Of a stretch of DNA of 58,425 nucleotides, positions 35,119-43,174 are shown in pieces. Made by a program: the position numbers and the translations under genes. Numbering within the stretch: position 1 is the first letter of the stretch; each line of letters begins with the position of its first letter. The stretch comes from Myxococcales bacterium (GTDB lineage: Bacteria; Myxococcota_A; UBA9160; UBA4427). Location of the stretch: the NCBI GenBank assembly GCA_012959805.1, contig DUCN01000123.1, positions 1 to 58,425 of the forward strand. The letters are read 5' to 3'. The notes under the pieces are model-generated. The model was not told where the DNA came from, did not search any database, and worked only from the letters and a program-made list of their open reading frames with translations.

Positions 35119-36132
35119 CTACGCCGTGCGAGCGAAATGCCAGGCTCCGACGAAGCAGGTCAGAGTGAGAAACATCGCGATTCCCTGACCGATCCTCCCC
35201 GGTTCGGGGCGACTTGCCAGGGGAATGGCGACGAGAACACCGGCCAGCCCGCCTGCGGCGAGACCGAAAAGATGGGCCGTGAAGTCGACGCGTGGACCGC
35301 CGCTTCCGAGCATGGCGACGATTCCCAATCCAGCGGCAAAAGCGACCCATGCTCCCCTTCCCGTCGAATGCAGATGATGGCGCCGCCACGCAGCCAGCCC
35401 CGCAAGGATTCCGACCAGACCGAAGACGCCCGTCGAAGCGCCAATCGAGCTGTGGGCGGAGCCGTAATAGAGGGCGTTTGCCAGATTCCCGAGTGTGCCG
35501 GAAACGAGAAAGCCGAGAAGGGCGAAGCCGATACCCACTCGTCCGGCGACGGCGGCCAAGAAAAATCCGCCGAATAGCGTATTGCCCAGCACATGGGGAA
35601 TGTCGGCGTGCAGGCTGAGCGCTGTGACGAGTCGCCACCATTGACCTTCCAGGACAAGGACGGCCTGGCTGCGACCCAGATCGATGAGCGGCTCCCAGCG
35701 GCCCGAGCTTTTAAGGCCGAGATGGAAGGCGAGGAGCGTGAGAGCGAAGGCGTAGGCCATCGCGGTTTCGAGTGTAGTGGCCCCGCGCGGGATCGGAAGA
35801 GCGATACGCAGAGCGCGCTCGGCGCGTTCGATTCGCCAGGCGTCGAGAATCCCGCGTGCGCGCTCCTGGAATTCGGGGGCGACGGTGACAGTAAAGGTGA
35901 CGCGACCTCTATGAGGTCTACGAATGTCTCCGCCGACTGGGGTGATGCGTAGAATCGTCGAAGCAATGCCCTCGGACATCAACACGAGGGCCCAGTCGTC
36001 GGCTTCGCGCTTTTTCTGCGTGATGGGCAGCTCGGAGCCGATCCTTGCGGCGTTCCCAGATTCCGGCGAAGTGCCATCCTCGTGGTTCGTCGGGGCGTTA
36101 TCTGTCGGATCGTCGGCGTCGGAGCAGTTCAT
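35119..36132 (-). CDS. Rhomboid-family intramembrane serine protease
   Basis: Using the ATG at 36132 the protein has 337 residues. An N-terminal cytoplasmic domain with DDWALVLMSEGIASTI is common in bacterial rhomboids. At least six membrane helices follow, with WWRLVTALSLHADIPHVLGNTL (loop 1/helix 2), the catalytic serine in IGASTGVFGLVG and the catalytic histidine in DFTAHLFGLAAGGLAG. It cleaves transmembrane substrates within the inner membrane; targets unknown. The ATG overlaps on the opposite strand with another open frame's ATG (36131), and the divergent kinase gene begins 67 bp away. Confidence 0.9.
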   Translation of the reverse strand: MNCSDADDPTDNAPTNHEDGTSPESGNAARIGSELPITQKKREADDWALVLMSEGIASTILRITPVGGDIRRPHRGRVTFTVTVAPEFQERARGILDAWRIERAERALRIALPIPRGATTLETAMAYAFALTLLAFHLGLKSSGRWEPLIDLGRSQAVLVLEGQWWRLVTALSLHADIPHVLGNTLFGGFFLAAVAGRVGIGFALLGFLVSGTLGNLANALYYGSAHSSIGASTGVFGLVGILAGLAAWRRHHLHSTGRGAWVAFAAGLGIVAMLGSGGPRVDFTAHLFGLAAGGLAGVLVAIPLASRPEPGRIGQGIAMFLTLTCFVGAWHFARTA

Positions 36133-36199
36133 GGTCGACAAGCATGGTAACGTTGGCGCCGCTCTTGGCCGAACGGGCCCGGGCACAAGAGAGATCCCG

Positions 36200-37150
36200 A
36201 TGCCGAATTCGCAGGACAGACCTCAATCCCTCGTTCGCGTTGAGAGAATCAAGCTTCGGGGCCCGGGCGTTGTGATTCTGACCGGACCTTCGAGCTGCGG
36301 GAAAGGCGAGGTCGCCAACGCGCTTTGCCATCTTGTTTCGATCGACCCGCGGCGCCATCTCTCCATGGGCGAAATCCTTCGCTCGACAGTGGAGCGTTCG
36401 AAGTCGGATCCTGAATTCGCTGCGCTTCTCGAAGACAAATACTCGCTGTCCAAGAATGTCAGCATCTTCGACTGCATCGATACGAACGAAGAACTCACCG
36501 AAAAGGTCAAACGCTATCTACCAGATCTCGAGCGCCATTTCGGGCGTCTCCCGAGTCGCTTTGTTTCGGAGGAAGTCAGCGGGAAGCCGGAGGTGAGCCA
36601 GCTCGATTGGCTCGAGTTCTGTACCGCCAGTGGCTTGCTGATTCCGAATCGCTGGACCCAGGATTTGATTTCGGCGGAGATCGAACGAACGATTTCGGGC
36701 GGCTCTGAGAATTTCGATAACCCTTTCATCCTTGATGGGTATCCGCGAACCGTCGCCGCGGCCCAACATCTACTCGCCTTTCTTCGCTCGATGAATATTC
36801 CGATTCTCAAGGTGCTTCACCTGTCGATCAGCAAGGCAGAAATGAGTGCGCGAGCCGGGAAGCGAGGGCGATCAGATGATCATGCCGAAGCGCTGAAGAG
36901 TCGTTTCGACTTCTATGTCGATAATGTACAGCCCTCGGTTGACTATCTGAAGACGGAACTCGGGGGAGCCGCGGTTGCCCTGATTGACGCGCATCAGCCT
37001 GCGTATGTCGACAAGGATGGTGAGCGGGTTTTCCACCTTCGGCGTTCGATCGAGAACGTTGTCGGGACAACGCTCCGAGCCCTCGGTGTGCCTCGCGTGA
37101 TCGTGCGCGATCTGCTCGAGCGCCGACGTGAAGAGGCGTCGGATGGCTGA
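36200..37150 (+). CDS. Adenylate-kinase-like P-loop NMP kinase
   Basis: From the ATG at 36200 (AGAGAGA seven bases before) the protein has 316 residues. The Walker A loop is LTGPSSCGKGEVANAL, followed by an NMP-binding segment, HLSMGEILRSTVERSK, that matches the ISTGDMLR motif of adenylate kinases. FDNPFILDGYPRTVAAAQHL equals the GFLLDGFPRT motif, and a lid-like region with Arg clusters (RAGKRGRSDDHAEALKSRFDFY) fits the RxDD-xxxxxxRLxxY signature. It is about 100 residues longer than Adk, with a central insert of unknown role and an extended C-terminus. The stop overlaps the next gene by 8 bp. It is not a standard Adk; substrate uncertain. Confidence 0.82.
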   Translation: MPNSQDRPQSLVRVERIKLRGPGVVILTGPSSCGKGEVANALCHLVSIDPRRHLSMGEILRSTVERSKSDPEFAALLEDKYSLSKNVSIFDCIDTNEELTEKVKRYLPDLERHFGRLPSRFVSEEVSGKPEVSQLDWLEFCTASGLLIPNRWTQDLISAEIERTISGGSENFDNPFILDGYPRTVAAAQHLLAFLRSMNIPILKVLHLSISKAEMSARAGKRGRSDDHAEALKSRFDFYVDNVQPSVDYLKTELGGAAVALIDAHQPAYVDKDGERVFHLRRSIENVVGTTLRALGVPRVIVRDLLERRREEASDG

Positions 37151-37757
37151 GGGAATGCCCGAGGTCGAAACCGACGATCTCGGGCGCTATCTCGAAGACA
37201 CGATCACGATCGACTGGCAAACGCCCATCATGAGTACGACGGCCAAAGGTCTCCTCGCGGAGGTGTCCGAGCCGAAAGATCGTCTCCGCAAGCTCTTTGA
37301 TTTCGTTCGCGATGAAATCGACCATTCGATGGACATCGAAACTGAGGCGCAGACCTGTCGGGCCAGCGAAGTGCTCGAGGAGGGCACGGGTCTCTGTTAT
37401 GCGAAGAGCCATCTTCTGGCAGGTTTGACTCGCTACGCAGGGTTTCCGACGGGATTCTGTTATGTCCGAATGGCCGATGCGACACGGCCTGGGAAGTTCG
37501 TCCTGGATGGCTTTAATGCGGTCTACTGGGCGCCGATTTCGAGCTGGCTTTTCCTTGATGCCCGAGGAAATAACGCCCAGGTTCAGACGGAATGTCGCTT
37601 TGAGGCGCCCTGGAGTCTGGCCTACTGGCCCGAGGAGGAGAGGGGCGAGGGATTCCTTCCCTTCATCTATAAGCGCCCAGCCAAGAGAATCATCGATCTG
37701 CTCGAGCGAGCCCCGTCCTTCGAAGCGATCTGTCGGAATTTACCCGACTCCATCTAG
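37143..37757 (+). CDS. Transglutaminase-like domain protein, catalytic His replaced
   Basis: A 204-residue protein whose ATG overlaps the kinase stop (ATGGCTGA). The transglutaminase/cysteine-protease core is clear: the nucleophile is in GTGLCYAKSHLLAGLTRYAGFP (C85), and the third triad member is in WLFLDARGNN (D139). The position normally filled by histidine (HGFNAVYL) reads LDGFNAVYW, with Asp at 122. Family enzymes hydrolyse or cross-link peptide amides. Without the histidine, activity is doubtful, and a binding role is possible. Tight coupling to the NMP-kinase-like gene suggests joint function. Confidence 0.82.
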   Translation: MAEGMPEVETDDLGRYLEDTITIDWQTPIMSTTAKGLLAEVSEPKDRLRKLFDFVRDEIDHSMDIETEAQTCRASEVLEEGTGLCYAKSHLLAGLTRYAGFPTGFCYVRMADATRPGKFVLDGFNAVYWAPISSWLFLDARGNNAQVQTECRFEAPWSLAYWPEEERGEGFLPFIYKRPAKRIIDLLERAPSFEAICRNLPDSI

Positions 37758-37874
37758 AATGGCTCGTTTGCAAGCGGGCGGGTGCGATGTCTGCGCCATT
37801 ACGCCACCATGGATGGTCAGTTGATCTGAGTTGTGGATCTTGGCGTTCCGCTGGCGTGAGACGGAGGAAAATCT

Positions 37875-39785
37875 GTGATGGGACTGAAGGCGGTTGATGG
37901 GTCTTGGCTTTGCTGGCTCTGGGTGGGGATGACGATTACTGGGCTCGCGTCTGCATCCGATCTGTACGCGGAAGAGAACCCGGCCGGAGACTATTCGCCT
38001 TACGTCAAAGACGAAGCCGGAGGCTCGACGCCGAACCAGGTCTTTTTTGGGGACACTCATCTTCATACGGCCAACTCGCCGGATGCCTTTCTGTTAGGGG
38101 CGCGAATCGGTCCCGAGGCCGCCTATCAGCTTGCAAAGGGAGAGCGAGTCGTATCGACCAATGGGGTTCCGCTTCAGCTCATTCGCCCTCTCGATTTCCT
38201 CGTCGTTTCTGACCATCTCGAATACCTGGGACTGATGCCGAAGCTCTTTTCGGGTGACCAGCTAATTTTGTCGACGGACTACGGCCGGAAAATCTTCGAA
38301 ACCGCGAACGCTGGAGAGATGGGATTTTTCAAGGCCGCGATGATCCTGATCGCTGACCTTTCGATGAATGCGCGAAAGATGTCGGTTCCCGAACTGGAAT
38401 CCGAGATCTGGGCGAAGGTGGCCGAAGCCGCGGATCGCCATAATTCACCCGGTGTCTTTACAGCTTTCACTGGCTACGAATGGACCTCGATGATCGAAGG
38501 CAACAACCTTCATCGCATCGTGATCTACAAGGGCGATGCTGCAGAGACGACGGGGGCGGTTCCGGCTTCGAGCTTTGATAGTCCCGATCCCGAAGATCTC
38601 TGGGCTTCGATGGCGGAATATGAAGCCCGGACCGGTGGCGAAGTTCTGGCGATTCCACACAACGGCAATCTCAGCAACGGAATGATGTTCGAGCGTAAAC
38701 GCATCAATGGAGGTGATTTTGATGCCGACTACGCGACGATGCGGGCGCGATGGGAACCGCTCGTTGAAGTGACCCAGATCAAGGGGGATGGAGAGACGCA
38801 CCCGAAGCTTTCGCCGGATGACGAGTTCGCCGACTACGAAATATGGGACACGTCGAATATTGGTGGCACCGAGGCAAAGACCGATGACATGTTGGAGGGT
38901 GAATACGCGCGCTCTGCCCTCGGTCTGGGGCTGCAGATAGAGTCCGATCTCGGCGTCAACCCGTATCGATTTGGGATGATTGGCAGCACCGATAGCCATA
39001 CCGCGCTCTCCACGAGTCGCGAGGAAAATTTCTTTGGCAAGCATGCGGGAATGGAGCCCTCACCTACGCGCATGACGGATGCGCTTGCGCGCGTCGGAGA
39101 CGTATCGGTATTTGGCTGGGAGCAGGTTGCGTCGGGACTCGCCGCGGTCTGGGCACCCGAGAACACCCGCGATGCAATCTTTGAAGCCATGGAGCGAAAG
39201 GAAGTCTACGCCACAACGGGAACGCGCATTCGCGTGCGGCTCTTTGGTGGCTTCGATTTCGCTGAGAACGATCTTGCCGATCCAGCCTGGGCCGAGCGTG
39301 GGTATGCGCTGGGCGTTCCGATGGGCGGCATTCTCGAAAAGGCATCTTGGTTTTCGAAGCCTGGTTTTCTGGTTCGTGCGATGCGTGATCCCGACGGTGC
39401 CAATCTTGATCGGATCCAGATCGTGAAGGGTTGGCTCGGCGCTTCGGGGAAGCGACAAGAGAAGGTCTATGACGTCGCCCTGTCCGATGGCCGCCAGGTC
39501 GGGTCGAACGGACGAGCGCCGGCGGTGGGCAATACCGTCGATCTGGAAACGGCGACCTATCGAAACTCGATTGGGGCAACGCTGCTCGAGGCATTCTGGG
39601 AGGATCCCGATTTCGATCGGAAGCAGAGTGCCTTCTATTATGTTCGAGTCCTCGAGATTCCAACGCCGCGCTGGACCACCCACGACGCAAAGGTCTTTGG
39701 ATCAGACGTGCCGGAGGTGTCGGAGACGATCGTGCAAGAGCGCGCTTACACCTCGCCGATCTGGTATTCGCCAAGCGGTGTCTAG
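37875..39785 (+). CDS. DUF3604 domain protein, exported
   Basis: A protein of about 636 residues with an N-terminal signal peptide (WVGMTITGLASASDLYA). It shows the DUF3604 hallmarks of a PHP-like metal-dependent fold: FFGDTHLHTANSPDAF, FLVVSDHLEYLGL, TAFTGYEWTS, ILAIPHNGNLSNG, GMIGSTDSHTALSTS and EVYATTGTRIRVRLFGG. The histidines and aspartates of these motifs would bind metals. DUF3604 proteins are abundant in marine and soil bacteria, and their substrate is not established. GGAGG at 37863-37867 serves either the GTG at 37875 or the ATG at 37878. Downstream is an MFS transporter on the opposite strand. Confidence 0.9.
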   Translation: MMGLKAVDGSWLCWLWVGMTITGLASASDLYAEENPAGDYSPYVKDEAGGSTPNQVFFGDTHLHTANSPDAFLLGARIGPEAAYQLAKGERVVSTNGVPLQLIRPLDFLVVSDHLEYLGLMPKLFSGDQLILSTDYGRKIFETANAGEMGFFKAAMILIADLSMNARKMSVPELESEIWAKVAEAADRHNSPGVFTAFTGYEWTSMIEGNNLHRIVIYKGDAAETTGAVPASSFDSPDPEDLWASMAEYEARTGGEVLAIPHNGNLSNGMMFERKRINGGDFDADYATMRARWEPLVEVTQIKGDGETHPKLSPDDEFADYEIWDTSNIGGTEAKTDDMLEGEYARSALGLGLQIESDLGVNPYRFGMIGSTDSHTALSTSREENFFGKHAGMEPSPTRMTDALARVGDVSVFGWEQVASGLAAVWAPENTRDAIFEAMERKEVYATTGTRIRVRLFGGFDFAENDLADPAWAERGYALGVPMGGILEKASWFSKPGFLVRAMRDPDGANLDRIQIVKGWLGASGKRQEKVYDVALSDGRQVGSNGRAPAVGNTVDLETATYRNSIGATLLEAFWEDPDFDRKQSAFYYVRVLEIPTPRWTTHDAKVFGSDVPEVSETIVQERAYTSPIWYSPSGV

Positions 39786-39872
39786 CCTCGACTGGCATAG
39801 GGTCGCGGCTCGAACCTGGCTTCAAAGGATGCCGTTTCGAAGGGTGAGTCGAGCAGCGACGCGAATCGCCTG

Positions 39873-41195
39873 CTAGGCCGGAGGGACTTCCGAGTCGAGA
39901 TCGGATCGTAAGGATCGTGCGGCGAAAATGTAGTGCGTGACAGACCAGGCGGCGAAGCTCACGACTGTGAAGAGCAGCGCATAACGCAGCGATTCGACGC
40001 CGAAGGTGGGCGCGAGTAGGTCGCTCAGAATCCCGACCCCCTGAGGTCCGAGACCCAATCCAATCATGTTGATCGAGAAGAGCAAGATCGCAGCCGCTGT
40101 AGCGCGCATGCTTGCAGGGACCAGCGTCTGGGTCATCGCGAACGTTGGCCCGAGATACATGCCGCCCAAGATCGAACCGGGGAAGTAGAGGGCGAGGGCG
40201 ACATAGGGATCGGACGAGAGATAGAGGAAGAACGAAAAGGGAATCGAAATCACTGTTCCCAGTGCCGGGACCCACATGTACCAGCGCCGATCGCGTTTGC
40301 TCAACCGGTCGGCGAGATAGCCGCCAAGGAAAGTTCCCGCGACGCCCGCAGTGCACGCGATCGCGGCAAACCAGGTGCCAACTTCCCCCGCATCCATCTT
40401 GTGGGAACGAATGAAGAACGCGGCCAAGAACGCGCCCGCACCATATCCATAGAATGCGTGCAGGGACGCGGCGAGCGCCATATGCCTGAACGATTTCAGC
40501 CCGTTCATGAACTGCAGGACTTGTTTGACCGTGCGTTCCTGAGCAGCCTGCGCAGACGGATCATCGTATTGTCCGCGTTTTGGTTCTTTCAGCGTAAGTC
40601 GCACGATTAACGCCAGAAGAACGCCGGGAAGGCCAACGACAATGAACGCCGTTCGCCAATCGAAATACTGCTCGATCCAACCGCCGGCGAGATAGCCTAT
40701 TCCGCCTCCGATCGGGATGCCCAGCGAGTAGATGGCCAATGCCGTCGCCCGCTTCGAGGACGGAAAATAATCCGAAATCAATGAATGAGCGGGCGGGCTA
40801 CATCCGGCTTCACCGATTCCCACGCCAATTCGCGCGAGCACGAGATGGAAGAAGCTCGCGGCAAATCCCGTCGCGACGGTCATTCCGCTCCAGACGAGGA
40901 CGGCGAGAGCGATGATTGAACTTCGCCGGCCCCGATCGGACCAGCGCGCGATCGGAATGCCGATGATCGTGTAGAGCGCGGCGAAGGCGATGCCCGACAA
41001 AAATCCGAGCGCCGTATCTGAGACCTGGAACTCTTCTTTAATGGGCTGAAGCAGGATCGAAAGAATGGAGCGGTCGATGAAGTTGAAGACGTAGACGACG
41101 ACCAGCAGGCCCAGTGCATACCGGGTGTAGGCGGGAGAAAGCTGCGGGTCAGGTTCGACCTTTGAAGCAGGGTGCGAGTCGGCGGCCGATGTCAT
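39873..41195 (-). CDS. MFS transporter, spinster-like family
   Basis: A 440-residue inner-membrane transporter with twelve predicted helices. The first helix carries VVVYVFNFIDRSILSILLQPIKEEF, a spinster/sphingolipid-transporter-like start shared with many proteobacterial MFS proteins. Motif A is in GIPIARWSDRGRRSSI, and VGIGEAGCSPPAHSLISDYFP is the subfamily's helix-4/5 signature. Substrates of the bacterial group are mostly unknown hydrophobic compounds. It converges on the DUF3604 gene, an arrangement that may be functional. Confidence 0.9.
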   Translation of the reverse strand: MTSAADSHPASKVEPDPQLSPAYTRYALGLLVVVYVFNFIDRSILSILLQPIKEEFQVSDTALGFLSGIAFAALYTIIGIPIARWSDRGRRSSIIALAVLVWSGMTVATGFAASFFHLVLARIGVGIGEAGCSPPAHSLISDYFPSSKRATALAIYSLGIPIGGGIGYLAGGWIEQYFDWRTAFIVVGLPGVLLALIVRLTLKEPKRGQYDDPSAQAAQERTVKQVLQFMNGLKSFRHMALAASLHAFYGYGAGAFLAAFFIRSHKMDAGEVGTWFAAIACTAGVAGTFLGGYLADRLSKRDRRWYMWVPALGTVISIPFSFFLYLSSDPYVALALYFPGSILGGMYLGPTFAMTQTLVPASMRATAAAILLFSINMIGLGLGPQGVGILSDLLAPTFGVESLRYALLFTVVSFAAWSVTHYIFAARSLRSDLDSEVPPA

Positions 41196-41352
41196 GTTTT
41201 CATGTTAACGGTTTTTGGCGCGCTTCCACGCGACTAACTGGAGCTGTTTTTCAGAAATTATATCATCTGCGGAGCGAGGACATCGCGTGGTGCCGAAAGC
41301 GTATTCATCGGTCTGAACATCATGGGCCATTGTTTTCTCGAGTGCGGCCTGT

Positions 41353-41644
41353 ATGGAGCCGCCGAGAACGATTTTTCTCGACGTCACCTTCCATCAAACC
41401 GGCGGCAACTATCGATATTCGACGAACGAGTTCGGCGGCACTTCCCCCGCCCCCCACTGTTTCGTTTGGTGACGTGGCCGATGATCATTCAGCGCACCAA
41501 TTCAATGTGCAGTCCCTTTTCGATTTACCCTGCGGAATTGAGTTCGATGCGTCCGTTTACTACACAGACAGCGTTTCGGGTACGCGAACGCCACACTCAA
41601 CATCTAGGTCGTTTCGTGCGGATCGTATGAGGTCGCGTGAATGA
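41353..41644 (+). pseudogene. Remnant of a TonB-dependent receptor C-terminal barrel
   Basis: Two fragments in different plus frames together resemble the end of a TonB-dependent outer-membrane receptor. The first (41353-41469) reads RTIFLDVTFHQTGGNYRYS then STNEFGGTSP. The second (from about 41462) reads HQFNVQSLFDLPCGIEFDA then SVYYTDSVS, close to the family's HQFxLRSxLDLPxxLELDxxLxYVDxL. The stretch that should lie between them and the final strands are missing. The surrounding 41196-41683 region has no other gene. This is an inference from motif spacing only. Confidence 0.45.
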
Positions 41645-41683
41645 CGTTCGTTCGCTGATCACCACTCGTGGCGCCACGGACGC

Positions 41684-42490
41684 TTAGGATTGCGCTTCGC
41701 GTGTTCCTCGCACCGACAACTGCTTAAGCGCTTCGCCGCCGACGACCCGCGCATGGAGTTCCGGCCAGTCTGGCCATTCCGTTCCCATCAGTCGATCCAT
41801 GAAGCTGCTGCCGAAGCTGTAGTGGTTGTTGTAGCGCGCGTGATGCAGTGCGTGGTAGGTGGTCGGGTGGAAGAGCCATGAATTGATTCGCTTGCTCGCG
41901 CCGGCCGGAAAGAAGTCGACGTTGGCATGACCAACCACGTTTCCAGTAATCTGATAAATCACGTGGTAGAGGATGAGTCCCAGGAGACTGATCGGAGTGA
42001 TGAGGCTGAGTAGGAGTGGGGTGCCAACCAGCCCGACCAGCCAGCCCGCCGACTCGACTGCGCTCATTGAATAACCCGTGAGCGGAGAAGTCACTCGCGA
42101 ATCGTGGTGATAGCGATGGAAGCGGTAGAGGGGGCGCCAATGCATGGCGCGATGCAAACCCCAGTAGTAGATCTCGAAGGTCGTCCAGCAGAAGAGAAAG
42201 GTCGTGAGGACGGTCAGTACACTGTCTTCGGCGAAGGGAGCGAGCCAGAGCAGCCCAGCGAATGCGAATGCGGCCATGACAATGAATCGCACATTGCCAA
42301 CGAACTCCCAGCGGAGCTGGCCTTTGGCACGTGGCAGATCCCAGATTCGCCGTGTCGCGCCGAGCCAGGACTCGAGCCCGAATCCCATCGCACAATAGCA
42401 CGCGATCAGCACTGCGAAGAACCCGCCGCATAACAGAATGAGTTCGCTATAGCTCAATTGATCGACGAATGCAGTCAGCAAGTCCGGCAC
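41684..42490 (-). CDS. Sterol desaturase/fatty acid hydroxylase superfamily protein
   Basis: A 268-residue integral membrane di-iron enzyme. Three histidine clusters are visible: WGLHRAMHWRPLYRFHRYHHDS (HxxxH and HxxHH), GNVVGHANVDF, and TYHALHHARYNNHYSFG with FMDRLMGTEWPDWPE after it. Four to five hydrophobic helices carry these on the cytoplasmic face. Members hydroxylate or desaturate sterols, hopanoids, carotenoids or alkyl chains; which one cannot be told here. It begins 78 bp after the PCu(A)C-like gene's end on the same strand. Confidence 0.9.
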   Translation of the reverse strand: MPDLLTAFVDQLSYSELILLCGGFFAVLIACYCAMGFGLESWLGATRRIWDLPRAKGQLRWEFVGNVRFIVMAAFAFAGLLWLAPFAEDSVLTVLTTFLFCWTTFEIYYWGLHRAMHWRPLYRFHRYHHDSRVTSPLTGYSMSAVESAGWLVGLVGTPLLLSLITPISLLGLILYHVIYQITGNVVGHANVDFFPAGASKRINSWLFHPTTYHALHHARYNNHYSFGSSFMDRLMGTEWPDWPELHARVVGGEALKQLSVRGTREAQS

Positions 42491-42568
42491 CTCTATGGTC
42501 TTTTTGGTACGGGGGACACAGACTAATGCGCAAGGATTTGCCGGCTACGCATCTGATCGTTGCGCGGC

Positions 42569-43045
42569 CTAGGGTTGACCGACCGTTGCCTCGATTTCGA
42601 GTCTCTCTCCATTCTTGAATTCGAGCTCAATCGGCAATCTCGCACCGCGCTCGATGGATCCGAGGCCTATCAGGCTGATGAATAGACCCCTGGGAATGAA
42701 GGCGACCGCGCCGCCCGCCGGAATCTCCATTGCCTCCATCTTCTCCGAGCCCATGACGCCGTCCTTGAAGACCACGCGTCGAATCTCGATCCAATTACAT
42801 CCCTCGCAGCGACCGCCGATGATCGTTCGAACCTTCGAATCACGGTTCTGGATGAGGAAGTAGGCCGAGGGGTTCTCATACGATGCGGGAATGCTGACCC
42901 ACGCGTTTGCGACCTTGAGATCGCTGGCGGAGGCTGAGGTCGGGAGCAGGAATCCGATCCACAGCGCCGCAAGCGCGAAGGATCGCAATACTGACCGAAC
43001 GATGGGATTGGTCGTTGGGGAATGGGGTGAGCACGGGCTCGACAT
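42569..43045 (-). CDS. PCu(A)C-like periplasmic protein lacking the usual copper ligands
   Basis: The ATG at 43045 has GAGGAG seven bases upstream and gives 158 residues with a signal peptide (SFALAALWIGFLLPTSASA). The body aligns with PCu(A)C copper chaperones: VANAWVSIPASYENPSAYFLIQN, KDGVMGSEKMEAMEIPAGGAVAF and LIGLGSIERGARLPIELEF. The family's HMx10Mx21HxM copper site is not intact: the first histidine reads IEIRRV and the HxM before LxGL reads LFISLIGL. A CxxC (C80-EG-C83) stands beside the first position instead. It may bind another ligand or metal by thiols. Standing alone, it shows no cytochrome oxidase genes nearby. Confidence 0.8.
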   Translation of the reverse strand: MSSPCSPHSPTTNPIVRSVLRSFALAALWIGFLLPTSASASDLKVANAWVSIPASYENPSAYFLIQNRDSKVRTIIGGRCEGCNWIEIRRVVFKDGVMGSEKMEAMEIPAGGAVAFIPRGLFISLIGLGSIERGARLPIELEFKNGERLEIEATVGQP

Positions 43046-43174
43046 CGGGTACTCCTCTTTCACGATCAATCTCTTGATCAGTCTGTCGTCAAGGACGTTC
43101 ACGAGGACAGTGGCACGGCGAAGTATTGGTTTGCTCTTCAGCCATCGGATAGTCTAGCGCTCAATTGTATTCGG

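Noticed and set aside
39064..40356. 430-codon minus-strand frame
   Set aside because: Arg/Pro/Ser/His-rich shadow across the DUF3604 3' end and the MFS gene, whose own frames are well supported.
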